Of a stretch of 64,000 nt of DNA, positions 1 through 9,859 are shown piece after piece. Each line of letters begins with the position of its first letter. Positions within the stretch are counted from its first letter, which is position 1. The position numbers were made by a program, and so were the translations under genes. The notes under the pieces were generated by a model that was not told the origin of the DNA, ran no database searches, and worked only from the letters and a program-made list of their open reading frames with translations. Location of the stretch: assembly GCA_016647705.1 (NCBI GenBank), contig CM028328.1, forward strand, positions 40,710,501 to 40,774,500, in the 5' to 3' direction. The DNA is from Eucommia ulmoides. Its lineage: Eukaryota > Streptophyta > Magnoliopsida > Garryales > Eucommiaceae.

Positions 1-218
1 ATAGTGTAGTTAATTTAGGTTATATCAGTATTAGTTTAATTAATTAAATACATTTGTTTTTCGCCTAGATAAACTTAGGTCACGACAAACGCGGTATTCG
101 ATAGTAACGACAACAATCTATATGGATACGATAACCCGATCTTAACGATCACACTATACTAAAACTTAGACCTCGTATACTTGCGATAGTAAGTAGCAAC
201 GTATTTTGAGCGCTACCA
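1..218 (+). mobile_element. 3' part of the 5' LTR of an Athila/Tat-like non-autonomous element
   Basis: This stretch is closely similar to the last part of the solo LTR ending at 52034; both share the block beginning TAGTGTAGTTAATTTAGG. It ends in CGCTACCA, the usual CA end, and is followed five bases later by a primer-binding site. The LTR start lies outside the window. The call rests on the paired LTR at 50363-52034 and on the 3' LTR starting at 2196. Confidence 0.85.
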
Positions 219-224
219 AGTTTT

Positions 225-242
225 TGGCGCCGTTGCCGAGGA
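225..242 (+). other. Primer-binding site complementary to tRNA-Asp
   Basis: TGGCGCCGTTGCC followed by GAGGA matches, with one mismatch, the complement of the 3' end of plant tRNA-Asp, which ends in CCCCGGCAACGGCGCCA. This primer choice is typical of Athila-type Ty3/gypsy elements. It sits 7 bases after the LTR end. Confidence 0.85.
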
Positions 243-2181
243 TTGTTTTGATGTTATTGTCGAAACAAATGCGGTAACGGCTTAGGACTTAAGTTTTAGA
301 TAGGAGAAGCAAGTGTTTCGTATTCTCGGGATTGGCGATGTCGTTCATTGTCGATATTGTGTGTAAATGACCTAATTTTATTTTAGGCATTTATTTGTAT
401 ATAATTTTTGTTTGTAGTTCTGTTTTTGTTTCCAATGCAGAGTACGTGCCGATGTTAGATCGACGGGTATTGATGCATCTCTTTCGACGGGATTCCAAGA
501 CGTTTATTGTGCTCGGCCAAGCATATAAGCCGGTGAGGTGTTTCGTTAAAAGATTGAGCCATCCAAAGCAAAACCTCGCCAATCTTGAGGGCATTCTAAA
601 TGTCGGGCCGAGGACATTAAACCACGCGCTTCTTGGGAGGCAACCCAAGTAATTCTTTTTTATCCATCCCATTCGACTTGATTTGGAGGCGAGACCCTCT
701 CGCCTCCTAGGTAAGTGTTCTAAACAACCTTCGTCAGCATGCTTTAATTTCAAATGTTGAGAATGATGATTGGGTTCACTAAGGACATTGTCCACTTTAA
801 GTTTGGGGGTGATGTGTAGTAGTATTATTAGTTTATGTGTTATTGTTTTTCCATATTGCATGTGTGTTTAAGTTAGAATGTGTTTATGTTTTTGTTTTGT
901 TGTTTATATGTTTAGTTTTGCATTCATTTGGGCCGTCACCCGATGATGAAAATTACCCCTGGTTGTTTTCGAAGTCAAGGGTAATACCCATGCATGTGTG
1001 ATTCTGTGTGCTTGACTATGCATTTTGGTAAAAATTATTATAGATCCTAATTTGCACGAGCACATAGACTCAATCTATTTCTATTCAATTGATTTGAGGA
1101 CGATTATCGATTAACTAAATTTATGACACATTAAGGATTCTAGATCTTGATTGAGGGAAAGCTTGAGGTGAAATCCTAGGCGAGGTAGTTCAGGAGACGT
1201 GATTTAGGCATTCTCTTTGTCGCTTGAGCCTTTTTAAGCCTACCTTGATAAATGTTTATCCCTCGTTACCCTATTGAAACCTAAATGGAAATTCAATTCT
1301 GAACACAAAAACTAATACCCTGGCCAGTTGATCGTTTTCCAAACCTATATCGCTGAATTTAATGGCACATTTGAGTGAATCAAGTTAGCCGTTGCAAAGG
1401 CTTCTTGAAGTGAGCGGTTGGGTTTAGGGCGAACTTCTAATTGGTTCGGTATATGAGTACTCACTTGTCGTTTTTCATTTGTCTTTCACACACCCCTTCA
1501 ATTGTAACAATCAAATAAGTTTGGGGGTATGTTCATTGAAAAGAAAAGAAAAAAATAAAAATAAAAAAATAAAGAACCAAATGTAAATACGATTTTTATT
1601 TCCATTTCTTTTTGATAAGTGAGTACGTCGATCTTAGTGCATGTTCGGGATTGTCTCCAATCTTCCTATGGGGATTCGAGAGTGAATGTGTCAAGCGTTG
1701 AGCCTTGGGGAACGTTAACCCGTTTTCTATTCCAAATTACCCTTGGCTAAATAAACCAAAACCGAACCAAGCCCTAATGATCTTCATGAACTACTAAACC
1801 TACATTAGTGGAGAGTGGACCCCAATCAAGCCTATGGAAATCCTAGTCCTTCACGGTCTAAGTCATGAATTTCGTTGGTGGATAATCTAATCCGATCGTT
1901 GTATAGTTATATTATTGAGTCTCGCACTAACACATTTAAAGGATCTAGAATAGCGTTCACCATTATTGCATGTCAAAATTCTAGAACATTACATGTTGTG
2001 TGTTACCACCTGAACTCGAAATAATTGGCGGTTGTTGAGGGAAAAATAAATAGGCCGTTAGAAGAATTTAAAACTCGCATGTTTTTATATTTAGATTGTT
2101 TTAGGTTGTTTGTTATTTATTTCTGTTTGTTGTATTTTTCATTTTAGTGTGTGTGTTTGGCTCGAGGACTAGCCAAGTTTT

Positions 2182-2195
2182 GAGTTTGGGGGTAT
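2182..2195 (+). other. Polypurine tract
   Basis: GAGTTTGGGGGTAT lies directly before the TGATAGG start of the 3' LTR. This is the expected plus-strand priming site for an LTR element and fixes the LTR boundary. Confidence 0.75.
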
Positions 2196-2623
2196 TGATA
2201 GGTGTGAAAAACCTATCTATTTTCAATCCGAATTGGTTAGTTTTCGAATATGTTTATAGTTATTTTTATTATGTTTTAATTAGTTTTCATACTTTTTGTA
2301 TAACTCAGGTGTGTGGGTCAAAAAGATAGGAAACTAGAGCTAAAACGATGAGATCGAACCAAAGCGGTTCAAAGTTACGGTGGATAAACAAGCTCGGAGG
2401 CTAAAAGATGAAACAGGCCCACCGCTTAGGTGTCTAGACCACCGCCTAAGCGGTGAAAATGCAGAGAAGAGAAAAATGTTACTGACAGACGACCGCCGGA
2501 GCGGAAATTCTACCGCTTAGGCGGAAATCCAGTAGAGGACGAAGAAGGACTACTGACAGCCGTTCGCCTAGGCGGAATTTCTACCGCCTAGGCGAAAATC
2601 CAACAGAATGTTCTCCAGCCCAC
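2196..2623 (+). mobile_element. Truncated 3' LTR of the Athila/Tat-like element
   Basis: It begins TGATAGG and aligns with the solo LTR from 50363 for about 430 bases, then breaks off near 2623. It carries the GC-rich array of CCGCCTAGGCGG-type motifs in its U3 part. The rest of the LTR, about 1.2 kb, is missing and is replaced by an inverted LTR piece. Confidence 0.8.
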
Positions 2624-2753
2624 CGGTGGAAATTGCGCCTAGGCGAAATTAGGTCGGTTAAGTCTGATCGCCTGGGCGATGAAGTAGGCAGTGGACTGGA
2701 GAACATTCTGTTGGATTTTCTCGCCTAGGCGGTAGAAATTCCACCTAGGCGAA
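2624..2753 (-). repeat. Inverted fragment of the same LTR, making a hairpin with 2563-2623
   Basis: The reverse complement of this piece continues the sense LTR seen at about 50740-50840. Bases 2691-2753 pair with 2563-2623 in an arm of about 61 bases with few mismatches and a loop of 67. Head-to-head LTR pieces of this kind come from an insertion or rearrangement with a second, oppositely oriented copy. Confidence 0.75.
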
Positions 2754-2882
2754 TGGTGGGGAAGCTAGGGGAGTTATCTAGGGTGCTCCAGAGTTCTCTA
2801 CAATATCCTAGAATATTCTAGAAACTATGGAGTCTCCATGGTAACCCTCTTTCCTACCCCTATATATACATGACTTGGCCTC
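2754..2882 (-). mobile_element. 3' LTR fragment of the minus-strand gypsy element
   Basis: It matches 7041-7072 joined to 8497-8589, which is the matching part of the element's 5' LTR. On the minus strand it starts TGGAGGCCAAGTCATG. It is cut on its far side at about 2754. On the near side it is joined straight to an integrase fragment, so the polypurine tract and the 3' part of pol are deleted. Confidence 0.75.
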
Positions 2883-3331
2883 CACACTCGCTTCTGAGTT
2901 TCACTACATGTTTAAGGAATAGTCGAGTTGTCTCTTTTGTTGTACAAGAGGTTGGTGCAGGAATGAAGGTAGAATACTTGTTGAACCGATCAACTACCAT
3001 GACAATGCTCCCACGACCTTCCAACTTTGGTAGTGCCGATATGAAGTCCATAGTGACCGTTTCACCATGGATGCTCTGGTATGGGCAGCGATTCTAACAA
3101 TCCTACTGGATGTTGTTGCTCCACCTTAGCTTGTTGACATACAAAACAAATTCTAACGTAGGCCTCTATGTGGTCCCGTATCCAAGACCAATAATAAGCA
3201 TCCTCTATTAGCCCCATGGTACGCCGTATGCCAGGATGTCCCACCCACTTTGAGTCGTGGTTTTCCTTCATCAAGTACTTCCATAGGTTTTTCCACTTAG
3301 GGACGTAAAGTCTATCCTCTTTTGTATACAA
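2883..3331 (-). pseudogene. Gypsy integrase remnant
   Basis: The minus-strand frames give the zinc-binding H-C-C region (MGLIEDAYYWSWIRDHIEAY then CFVCQQAKVEQ) and the start of the catalytic core (SMDFISALPK, VVDRFNKYSTFIPAP). The core stops after HVVKL, where the sequence runs into the LTR, so the second and third catalytic acidic residues are lost. Stops and frameshifts separate the pieces. It is the integrase of the element whose gag lies at 5.6-6.7 kb and cannot be active. Confidence 0.85.
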
Positions 3332-3404
3332 AAGACCATCTCTTAGCCAAAATCACCTCGTCTTCCCCTCGTTGTCCATATTAATAAGGCTCTTGGCTAG
3401 TGGG

Positions 3405-3937
3405 TCATGTTGTAGTCCCTTTTTTTATGAGATCCACCAAATGGAATTTCGGACTACTAATAGATGCTAGCTCGGCCTTACAGCTTAAGGCATCAACTAC
3501 CACATTAGCTTGCCCGGGCTTATACTCCAGCCGATAGTCAAACTCAGCAAGAAAATCCTGCCACCGTGCTTGCTTTGGGCTCAACTTCTTTTCTGTTTGA
3601 AAATAGCTTGTGGCAACATTGTCGGTTATGATGACAACTGAGACCCCAAGTGATAATGCCTCCAAGTTTGTAGGCAATGAACAACAACAATCATTTCCTT
3701 CTCTTGGACGATGTAACGCATCTCCGTGTCATTTAGCTTTCAACTCTCTTATGCCATGGGATACCCTTCCTGTATAAGAACTCCTCCAATAGCAAAGTAA
3801 GATGCATCCGTGTGGACCTCATATAGCTTGGAGTAGTCGGGTAAGCACAAGACCAGCTCCTCCGAGACGGCATTCTTCAAATCGACAAAGGCACGTTGGC
3901 ATTTCTCAGACCATTCCCATGTCTTTCCTTTCTTCAA
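3405..3937 (-). pseudogene. Gypsy RNase H remnant
   Basis: Two minus-strand frames (3749-3937 and 3405-3677) together show the RNase H-like region that follows RT in gypsy pol: CQRAFVDLKNAVSEE and VHTDASYFAIGGVL, then TDNVATSYFQTEKKLSPKQA, RWQDFLAEFDYRLEYKPG and NVVVDALS. A frameshift lies between the two parts. The gene is broken and serves only to place the element among the chromovirus-like gypsy elements. Confidence 0.85.
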
Positions 3938-4114
3938 TAGATCAGTGAGAGGGGTGGCTCGAGCTTAATAACTCCTTATGAATCCCAAGAAAGAACGTAA
4001 CTCCGTTACTTTCGTGGACGATTCATATTCCTGAATTGCCCTCACCTTGTATGTCTCCATCATTATATTTCTTTGTCGTACCTTGTGGCCAAGGAAGGAT
4101 ACTTCTTGTAAAGG

Positions 4115-4640
4115 TTAACGAACACTTTTCCAACTCGACATAAAGCTCATTTTCTCATAGTACTTGAAGACTTGTTTGAGATGTTGGACATGTTCATCCA
4201 AGGTCTCGCTATAGATGAGAATATCATCCACGTAGACTACAACAAAATGATCGAGGAACGAGTGGAAAATCTTATTCATTAACGTACAAAAAATAGTCGG
4301 TGCATTGGTGAGACCAAAGGGCACAACAAGAAATTCAAAGGAATTATATCTTATCACACTTGTCATTTTGGCCTCGTCTCTTTTGGCAATCCGGACTTGA
4401 TAGTATCCCCACCGCAAGTCCAGCTTGGAAAAGTATCACGCTTTAGGGAGTCGATCAAAGGAATCGGGTACTTGTTATTAATCGTGACCTTGTTGAGTGC
4501 CCGATAGTCAATGCACATTCGCAACGATCTGTCCTTCTTCTTTTGAAATAGTATCGATGCCCCTTACGGTGCTTTGGACACCCTTAATTGTCCAGCATCC
4601 AATAGTTCCTTGAGTTGCCTCCTTAGCTCATCTAGTTCGG
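4115..4640 (-). pseudogene. Gypsy reverse transcriptase remnant
   Basis: The minus strand encodes the palm of a gypsy [39 protein letters not shown] and the active-site motif VVYVDDILIYS. Upstream, around 4564-4640, LRRQLKELLDAG is the N-terminal part of the same domain. The YVDD box is intact but stops break the frame between about 4420 and 4560, so the polyprotein is not translatable as one unit. Confidence 0.9.
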
Positions 4641-5406
4641 GAGACGACATCCGATAGAGTGCCATAGACGAAGGTCCACCAGGTTCCAACTCGATTTTGT
4701 GGTCTACCTCCCTCCAGAGTGGTAGCCTTTTTGGTTTCTCTTTCGGTATAACGTCCTTGTATGCCTCAAGGACACATTTGATTTCGATCGGCACCTCAGG
4801 TAAGTCGGGAACTAATGGATCTTCGGTCATTCCTTTCATCACCGCAAGGTAGCTGGCTTCTCCCTTCTTAAACGTCTTTTTAAATTGCATAACAGATAGG
4901 GCTTGTTTTTCGATCCTAGCGGTACGTTCCACAGGAATCATGCAAGCTTTACCACTATCCATAATACACATCGAATTTACAAAAGGAATAGGGAAACCTT
5001 TTACCTTGTCAAGGAATTTCATCCCGATCATGACCTTGAAGTCATCCATTGGTACCACCGACATATCCATCGCGCCTTCCTATTGTCCAATGTTGGCACA
5101 TACGCCTCGTGCCACGCCATGTATTGGTTGGGCCGCCAAGTTCACGGACTTCATTGTACCTCTTTCTTTAATAAAATTGAGCTTTAATCTTTTTGCCTCG
5201 TCCACTGAAACAAAGTTATTACTTGCTCCGATTTCAATTAGGGCCTTAGTAAGCACCCCATTAATCTTTGCTTCAACGAATATTAGCCCCTTCAACAAAG
5301 CTTCTAGCATGAAACATTTGGCCTTAATGGCATTTAATAGACGAATGGAGCCTATGTGTACCTCGTCTTCTTGTTGGCTATGTTGTTCCTCATACTCCAT
5401 TGTCAT
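4641..5406 (-). pseudogene. Gypsy protease and protease-RT linker remnant
   Basis: Minus-strand frames 5080-5406 and 4564-5070 contain an aspartic protease region. The usual D-S/T-G triad appears as EIG in ALIEIGASNNFVSVDEA, so the catalytic Asp is replaced by Glu and the protease would be inactive. The following part (DFKVMIGMKFLDKVK, then EVPIEIKCVLEAYKDVIP) is the linker into RT. Reading is broken at the junction between the two frames. Confidence 0.8.
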
Positions 5407-6670
5407 GGCATTAAGGGACTTCTGTTTAGGTCACTCTCGTACCCAATGTGGCCCATCGTAGAGAAAACAATTGCTTTTGGGTCGAGAGCGGTCCTTATCT
5501 TTGGCATTCGACGACTTTTCTTTTCCGAACGAGGGCTTGTGATCTTGAGGTACTTTGTTTCCCATGCCCTTTGCCGAATTAAACTTCTTGGGCTTATCCT
5601 TGGCCTTCGGTGCTTCGTCCTAGGAACTATAGTCGATGAGCGATTCCGCTGCGGCTATAGCGTCGGAAAGACTTTGCACGCCTCGACGTCTTAATTCCGT
5701 CTTGGCCCAATTTTGCAATCCATCAAGGAAGTAGAACAATTTATGCTTGTCATCCAAATCTGGGATTTCCAATGTCAGAGCGGTGAACTCTTTCATGTAA
5801 TCTAAGATAAACCTAGTTTGTTTAAGCCGACGAAGCTTCCGCCTCGATATTTTAAGGATAAAATTGTTTCTTGATTTCCCTTTTGAAATCGTTAAAAGTA
5901 TCAATTGTACATGTACTATCTTTTCGGCGCCACCACAACAAGGCCATATCTGTAAGGTACGTCACCGCATTATTGATTTTGGAGGCTTTACATACTATCC
6001 CCTTTGCGGCAAAGTAGCGTTCCAGTCTCCAAAGAAAATTGTCCAATTCTCAAGCGTTCCTCCTACCCGGGAAAGTGTTTGGTTTCGGAATGTTGATGTC
6101 CGAAACCTGGCGAGTAGAACCAGTCCCCGATGATACCACCCGCTTGCACAAAGACCAATCCATTCGGACCTCCTCCAATTCAGCTCGAACCTTGGAGAGT
6201 TTTCTTTCGTAGTAACTTCTTAGGCTTTCTTCCAACTCAGCCTGAATGTTGGAGAGTTCTCCTTCGTAGAAACCTTTTAGGCTTCCTCTCAACTCGGCCC
6301 GAATGTTGGAGAGTTCACCTTCCAAGTACTTTCGTAGGTTCTTTAGCTCTAAGAAGACTTGATCTCAAAGGGAACGTACCTCTCCTCGTAGTGAACCGCC
6401 ATGTTCATGAAGGGACACCCGCATAGCTTCATTGATTGCTTAGTCCTCCAACTCTAAGCTTTGAAGTTATTGTCCAATGTCCTCGAAATCGGATTTCACC
6501 TTCGCCAAGATCTCCTCAAGATGGGTCACCCTACCCTCAAGGCTCGAGACAGTGTCCTTAGATTTGGTCCTCTTATATTTTTGGGTCGAGGGACGGCTCT
6601 CCTCTCGACCGCATTCCATCACAAGTTCCTCCAAAGCCGAAGTTCCGGTTGACGCCATTGCCACAATCAA
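5407..6670 (-). pseudogene. Gypsy gag remnant with coiled-coil N-terminus and damaged zinc knuckle
   Basis: Read on the minus strand from about 6655, the frames give a coiled-coil start (SSLEGRVTHLEEILAKVKSD), a stretch of about 21-residue tandem repeats (GELSNIRAELRGSLKGFYE and variants, 6165-6350), then the retrotransposon gag domain (LDNFLWRLERYFAAKGI, TDMALLWWRRK, RREIKKQFYP-like, LKQTRFILDYMKEFTALTLE). The CCHC zinc knuckle near 5420-5470 is ruined: CFLY in place of CFLC, and a stop in place of the last Cys. Several stops and frameshifts break the gene. Confidence 0.85.
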
Positions 6671-6683
6671 AGCTCGATTCCTC

Positions 6684-6697
6684 GAGCTCTGATACCA
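6684..6697 (-). other. Primer-binding site complementary to initiator tRNA-Met
   Basis: On the minus strand the sequence reads TGGTATCAGAGCTC, the usual complement of the tRNA-iMet 3' end. It lies two bases from the LTR boundary at 6700 and confirms that the gypsy element is on the minus strand. Confidence 0.85.
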
Positions 6698-6699
6698 GC

Positions 6700-8589
6700 T
6701 ATCACGGACTTACTTTTTCCAAAGTAAATGTGCGGTACTTAGTCTCGATTCCAACCCCTTAGAAGGACTAAGTAAGCCTTGTCAAGACAACCAACCAAAC
6801 AAACAAAAGAAATGAAGCTAGAAAGCTTTAGAGTGAGAGATAGAGAGTTGTGAGAATGAGAAAGCTTGTATTGCAATTCTTAACTTGGTATGGAGCAAAT
6901 GAGCTCCCTCTCTTTTATATAGGCCAACGGCCTTATAATGGACGGCCGATATCATTTCAATCTAATAGATACAATCTATCATCTAGAGAATTCTATGGGA
7001 TATTTACAAAGGAATATTCTAGATAGGATTCATCTAGAAGGGTGGGAAAGAAAGGGGAGTTATCTAGGGTGTTGATGAGTGGTTTATTTACTAATAAATC
7101 AAGTACTTTTAGATTCAAATATTTGTATGTAATTAGGCATTTTTGTTATTTTAATGTGTGTTTGTATTGTTTTATAAGTTTTTGAATAAATGGGTGAAAA
7201 TATGCAAATTCGGTTCAGGTGCAGTAACTTCAAGGCCATTTTTTACAATGATGCAATTCGATTTTGGAAAATCTCAAAATATGGAAGTTGTAGATCTATG
7301 TCATATCTTTCCATAGGTTTTTGAATTATCTCAATCGAAGTTCGGAAGAGAACGTTACAGCTAAAAGACCACCGCTACAGCGGTGGCCTTCACCGCTACA
7401 GCGGTGAAGGGTCAGTAGACCTACTGACTTCTCACCTCTGCAGCGGTGCTTCCCACCGCTGTAGCAATACGACTCCACCTGGTTAAGATATTTTGGGATA
7501 TTTTTTTAGATATTTTGGATCCCTATGATATCCTCTCTTCCCCCAACACCTAAGGCACGTTTTTGGGAGTGTCTTGAGAGCTCCAAGACATACCAACCAA
7601 GGAGGATTATCCATTTGAAGAGGCTAAAACGAGATTGGGGCGGACTTAGTGCATGTAGAATCATCCGTTCTTCAGATTTGACTATTCTTCCTTGTTTCTC
7701 TCTTTATTTTTAGCTTTGGTTGGTAGTTTTGATCATGTTTAGCTTATTTGTTGTTGAATATTTGGTTATGGTCATGTGTAGCTAAATATATATTGTCTAG
7801 GGTTTAATGTACTTCATGAAAACGTAGTTTGAATAAATTGACGTTAACGGTTGTTTATCTTTATCCGATTATGTTTACCGTTTTATTACTTCCATTATAT
7901 GCTTGTTATGATATATTGGTTGGTTTGAGAATACGGGATTTAATACTCGGGAGAGGTAACCCCGGATTCGGACTAGGGTTAAAACACAACGCGATAATCT
8001 AATGACTCAGGAGAGTATTAGAAAGTATACAATCCGTGAGGTTGGAGCAAGACTCATGTGATCAATGTCTTTAGATGCCAGATAGGGACATCGGTATTGA
8101 CGCGAAGTCGCATATTCATTCACTTTACACTCGGGAGAGGTAGTGAGTGAGTTTTCAATACCTAGATTGTCGGATAGATTTGAATACCGTTAATGTAAAC
8201 TAAACTAAAACGAACACATTTACATGAACGAAGTTAATCCCTAGATAATATATTCTCATAAACGTCATATTAGTATTATAGTTTAATTAGTTGATTAGTT
8301 TAGTTTTATTATTTCTATAAAAAAAAAACTAAAAATTGGATCGCCTAGATAAAATTAGGTTATGACAATCGTGGTACTTAACGACAATTTAATCTAATCC
8401 TTGTGGATACGACAACCCTACTCATCATTATTCTATTAAAACTTGACCCGTACACTTATGGTAAAAGTAGCGACGTAATATTCCGCTAACAGATGCTCTA
8501 GAGTTCTCTACAATATTCTAGAATATTCTAGAAACTATGTAGCATCCATGGTAACCCTCTTCCCTACCCCTATCTATACATGACTTGGC
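6700..8589 (-). mobile_element. 5' LTR of the gypsy element, split by a solo LTR
   Basis: The LTR is 6700-7072 plus 8497-8589, about 466 bases once the inserted solo LTR is removed. It starts TATCACGG (TGTCACGG in the related LTR at 45833) and ends GGCCTCCA, matching the fragment at 2754-2882. The intact TSD on the far side cannot be checked because the other LTR is truncated. Confidence 0.75.
7073..8491 (+). mobile_element. Solo LTR (1.42 kb) nested in the gypsy LTR
   Basis: It starts TGATGAGTGG and ends CCGCTAACA. The host LTR resumes directly after it. Flanks GGTGT (7068-7072) and GATGC (8492-8496) are probably one 5-base target duplication GGTGC with one change on each side. The 3' part (CGCCTAGATAAAATTAGGTT, then GTGGATACGACAACCC) resembles the LTR at 50363, so the two families are related. 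A group of CACCGCTACAGCGGTG palindromes lies at about 7370-7475. No internal sequence remains, so it arose by LTR-LTR recombination. Confidence 0.85.
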
Positions 8590-8659
8590 CTCCATATTTA
8601 GAGAATTCTAAGGAAGTGTGTCAAAGTCTAAGAGACGTTACAATATGCTATTGGAAATA

Positions 8660-8820
8660 TTACTTTAAGTGTTCTACGTTCCATGGATTTTTCAACAGTA
8701 TTCTTTCCAGGGTTTCGAGCTCATAGGAGCCTGGATTGATGACTTTGGTGACACGGTAGGGTCCTTCCCAATTTGGTCCCAACTTCTCTTCTGTTCAGTC
8801 TCGTATGGCAATGGTAACTT
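8660..8820 (-). pseudogene. C-terminal scrap of a Tat-type gypsy integrase
   Basis: The minus strand encodes KLGPNWEGPYRVTKVINPGS, then YELETLERILLKNPWNVEHL and a stop at 8660-8662. The GPNWEGPY motif is typical of the integrase C-terminal tail of Tat/Athila polyproteins. An in-frame stop lies just upstream (IRD-stop-TEE). It is not contiguous with the pol at 2.9-5 kb and is probably a separate old insertion. Confidence 0.75.
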
Positions 8821-9279
8821 TTCCTAGCACGAGGTTTGAAAACCACCATCACCATTTACTTTGCATATTCATTTCATGTGTGTTCTCCTTGAAGAAAAAA
8901 ATGAAATTAAAAATAAAAAGTACAAAACTAAATTTGCGAGAATTAGAGGAGAAAGTGGGGCAAGAAGGTAGAGAAAGAAGTTTGACCGGACCCAAAGAAG
9001 AAAAGAAAAGTAATAAAAGAGAAATAAATTTCCGAAAGAAAAAGAGAGAGGGAAAAGAAAATTAGAAACGAAAGGAAAGGAAAGGAAAAAAGGAGGTGAA
9101 AAAGTAAAAGAAAAGTGAAAATACAAATATAAATATTACATAATATATTTTTGTGATAGGGAAACAGTAAAAATAAAGGACGTGAGGGCGGTAGTAGGGG
9201 GGACGAGGGTGAGAGTGGTGTTTGGTTCCTTGGACTTTTGGAGGTTTTACGGAAATCGTTGAAGAGTGACATTTGAGTG
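8821..9279. other. Proximal upstream region of CTP synthase, AG-rich
   Basis: No gene is seen. The stretch 8890-9125 is strongly purine-rich on the plus strand (runs of GAAAAG, GGAAAGG). It separates the gypsy scrap from the TATA-like box and probably contains the CTP synthase promoter. Confidence 0.5.
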
Positions 9280-9288
9280 TATATATAG
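9280..9288 (+). promoter_or_regulatory. TATA-like box of CTP synthase
   Basis: TATATATAG lies about 570 bases before the start codon on the genomic sequence. With the inferred leader intron removed, the 5' UTR would be about 280 bases. The placement is by position and motif only. Confidence 0.5.
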
Positions 9289-9389
9289 CCGCCATTGCTC
9301 CTCCTCGCCTACCCATTCATCTTATCTTGCCGCCTCCTGCTCAATTTCACAACATTTTCATTTCAATTCCTCAAGCTCAAGCCTAACCA

Positions 9390-9433
9390 GTAATCTCTCT
9401 CTCTCCCTCTCTCTCTCACACACACACACTTAT
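9390..9433 (+). repeat. CT/CA microsatellite in the CTP synthase leader
   Basis: A run of TCTCTCTC units passes into CACACACA. Pyrimidine-rich leaders of this type are common in plant housekeeping genes. Confidence 0.7.
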
Positions 9434-9485
9434 ACACGCACATTCATGCTCTTTGTGCGACTTGCAGAAGAGTTGAAAGGTTAAG

Positions 9486-9753
9486 GTGAGAACGGTGACC
9501 CGTTTGGTTCGTCGTTGAGGCGGAGGCTGGTGGCCAGTCGTTCCATAATTTGCAACAAACTTAGCTTCCTTTTATTTTCTCTTGTTTTTTTATTTATTTT
9601 ATTTTGAACAACCTCGTTCTTGTTGGAATAGTGTATGTGCGCATCGATCTATGCATAAAAGTTGGAATAATCGAGTGTATAAATGGTTTGTTGTGAGTTT
9701 CCTCTGTTTATATTTGTTGAAATTGCTAATACAGATTATCATTGTTTTGGCAG
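9486..9753 (+). other. Probable 5' UTR intron of CTP synthase
   Basis: A donor GTTAAG|GTGAGA at 9486 and an acceptor TTTTGGCAG at 9753 frame a T-rich stretch with no long open frame. The second half of the leader then runs to the ATG at 9860. This is inferred from splice motifs and base composition only. Confidence 0.5.
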
Positions 9754-9859
9754 AAAACAGAGGAGCAATATTTGTTTCATCAGGAGAAAAAGAATTACAG
9801 TACAACATCCATATTTATAGACACGCCTTGACGGAGAAAGAAGAAGAAGGTTTAAGAAG

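Larger units (their letters stand above)
219..2195 (+). mobile_element. Internal region of deleted Athila/Tat-like element, no gag or pol
   Basis: The internal part is only about 2 kb and has no recognisable gag, protease, RT or integrase in any frame, so the element is a deletion derivative that would need proteins from elsewhere. The sequence near 625-650 contains GGGAGGCAACCCAAG, a motif I associate with the region 3' of pol in Athila/Tat elements (from memory, unchecked). A small open frame at 395-652 ends just after this motif and probably is a shadow. Purine tracts AGTTTGGGGGT occur near 799, 1519 and 2183; the last is the polypurine tract next to the 3' LTR. Confidence 0.7.

Noticed and set aside
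391..861. 156-residue minus-strand open frame in the Athila-like element
   Set aside because: It has no family motif, overlaps the conserved GGGAGGCAACCC region in antisense, and lies in an element with no other coding sequence.
8869..9316. Phe/Leu/Ser-rich minus-strand frames that could look like membrane proteins
   Set aside because: They are the antisense of the purine-rich block upstream of CTP synthase and are low-complexity.
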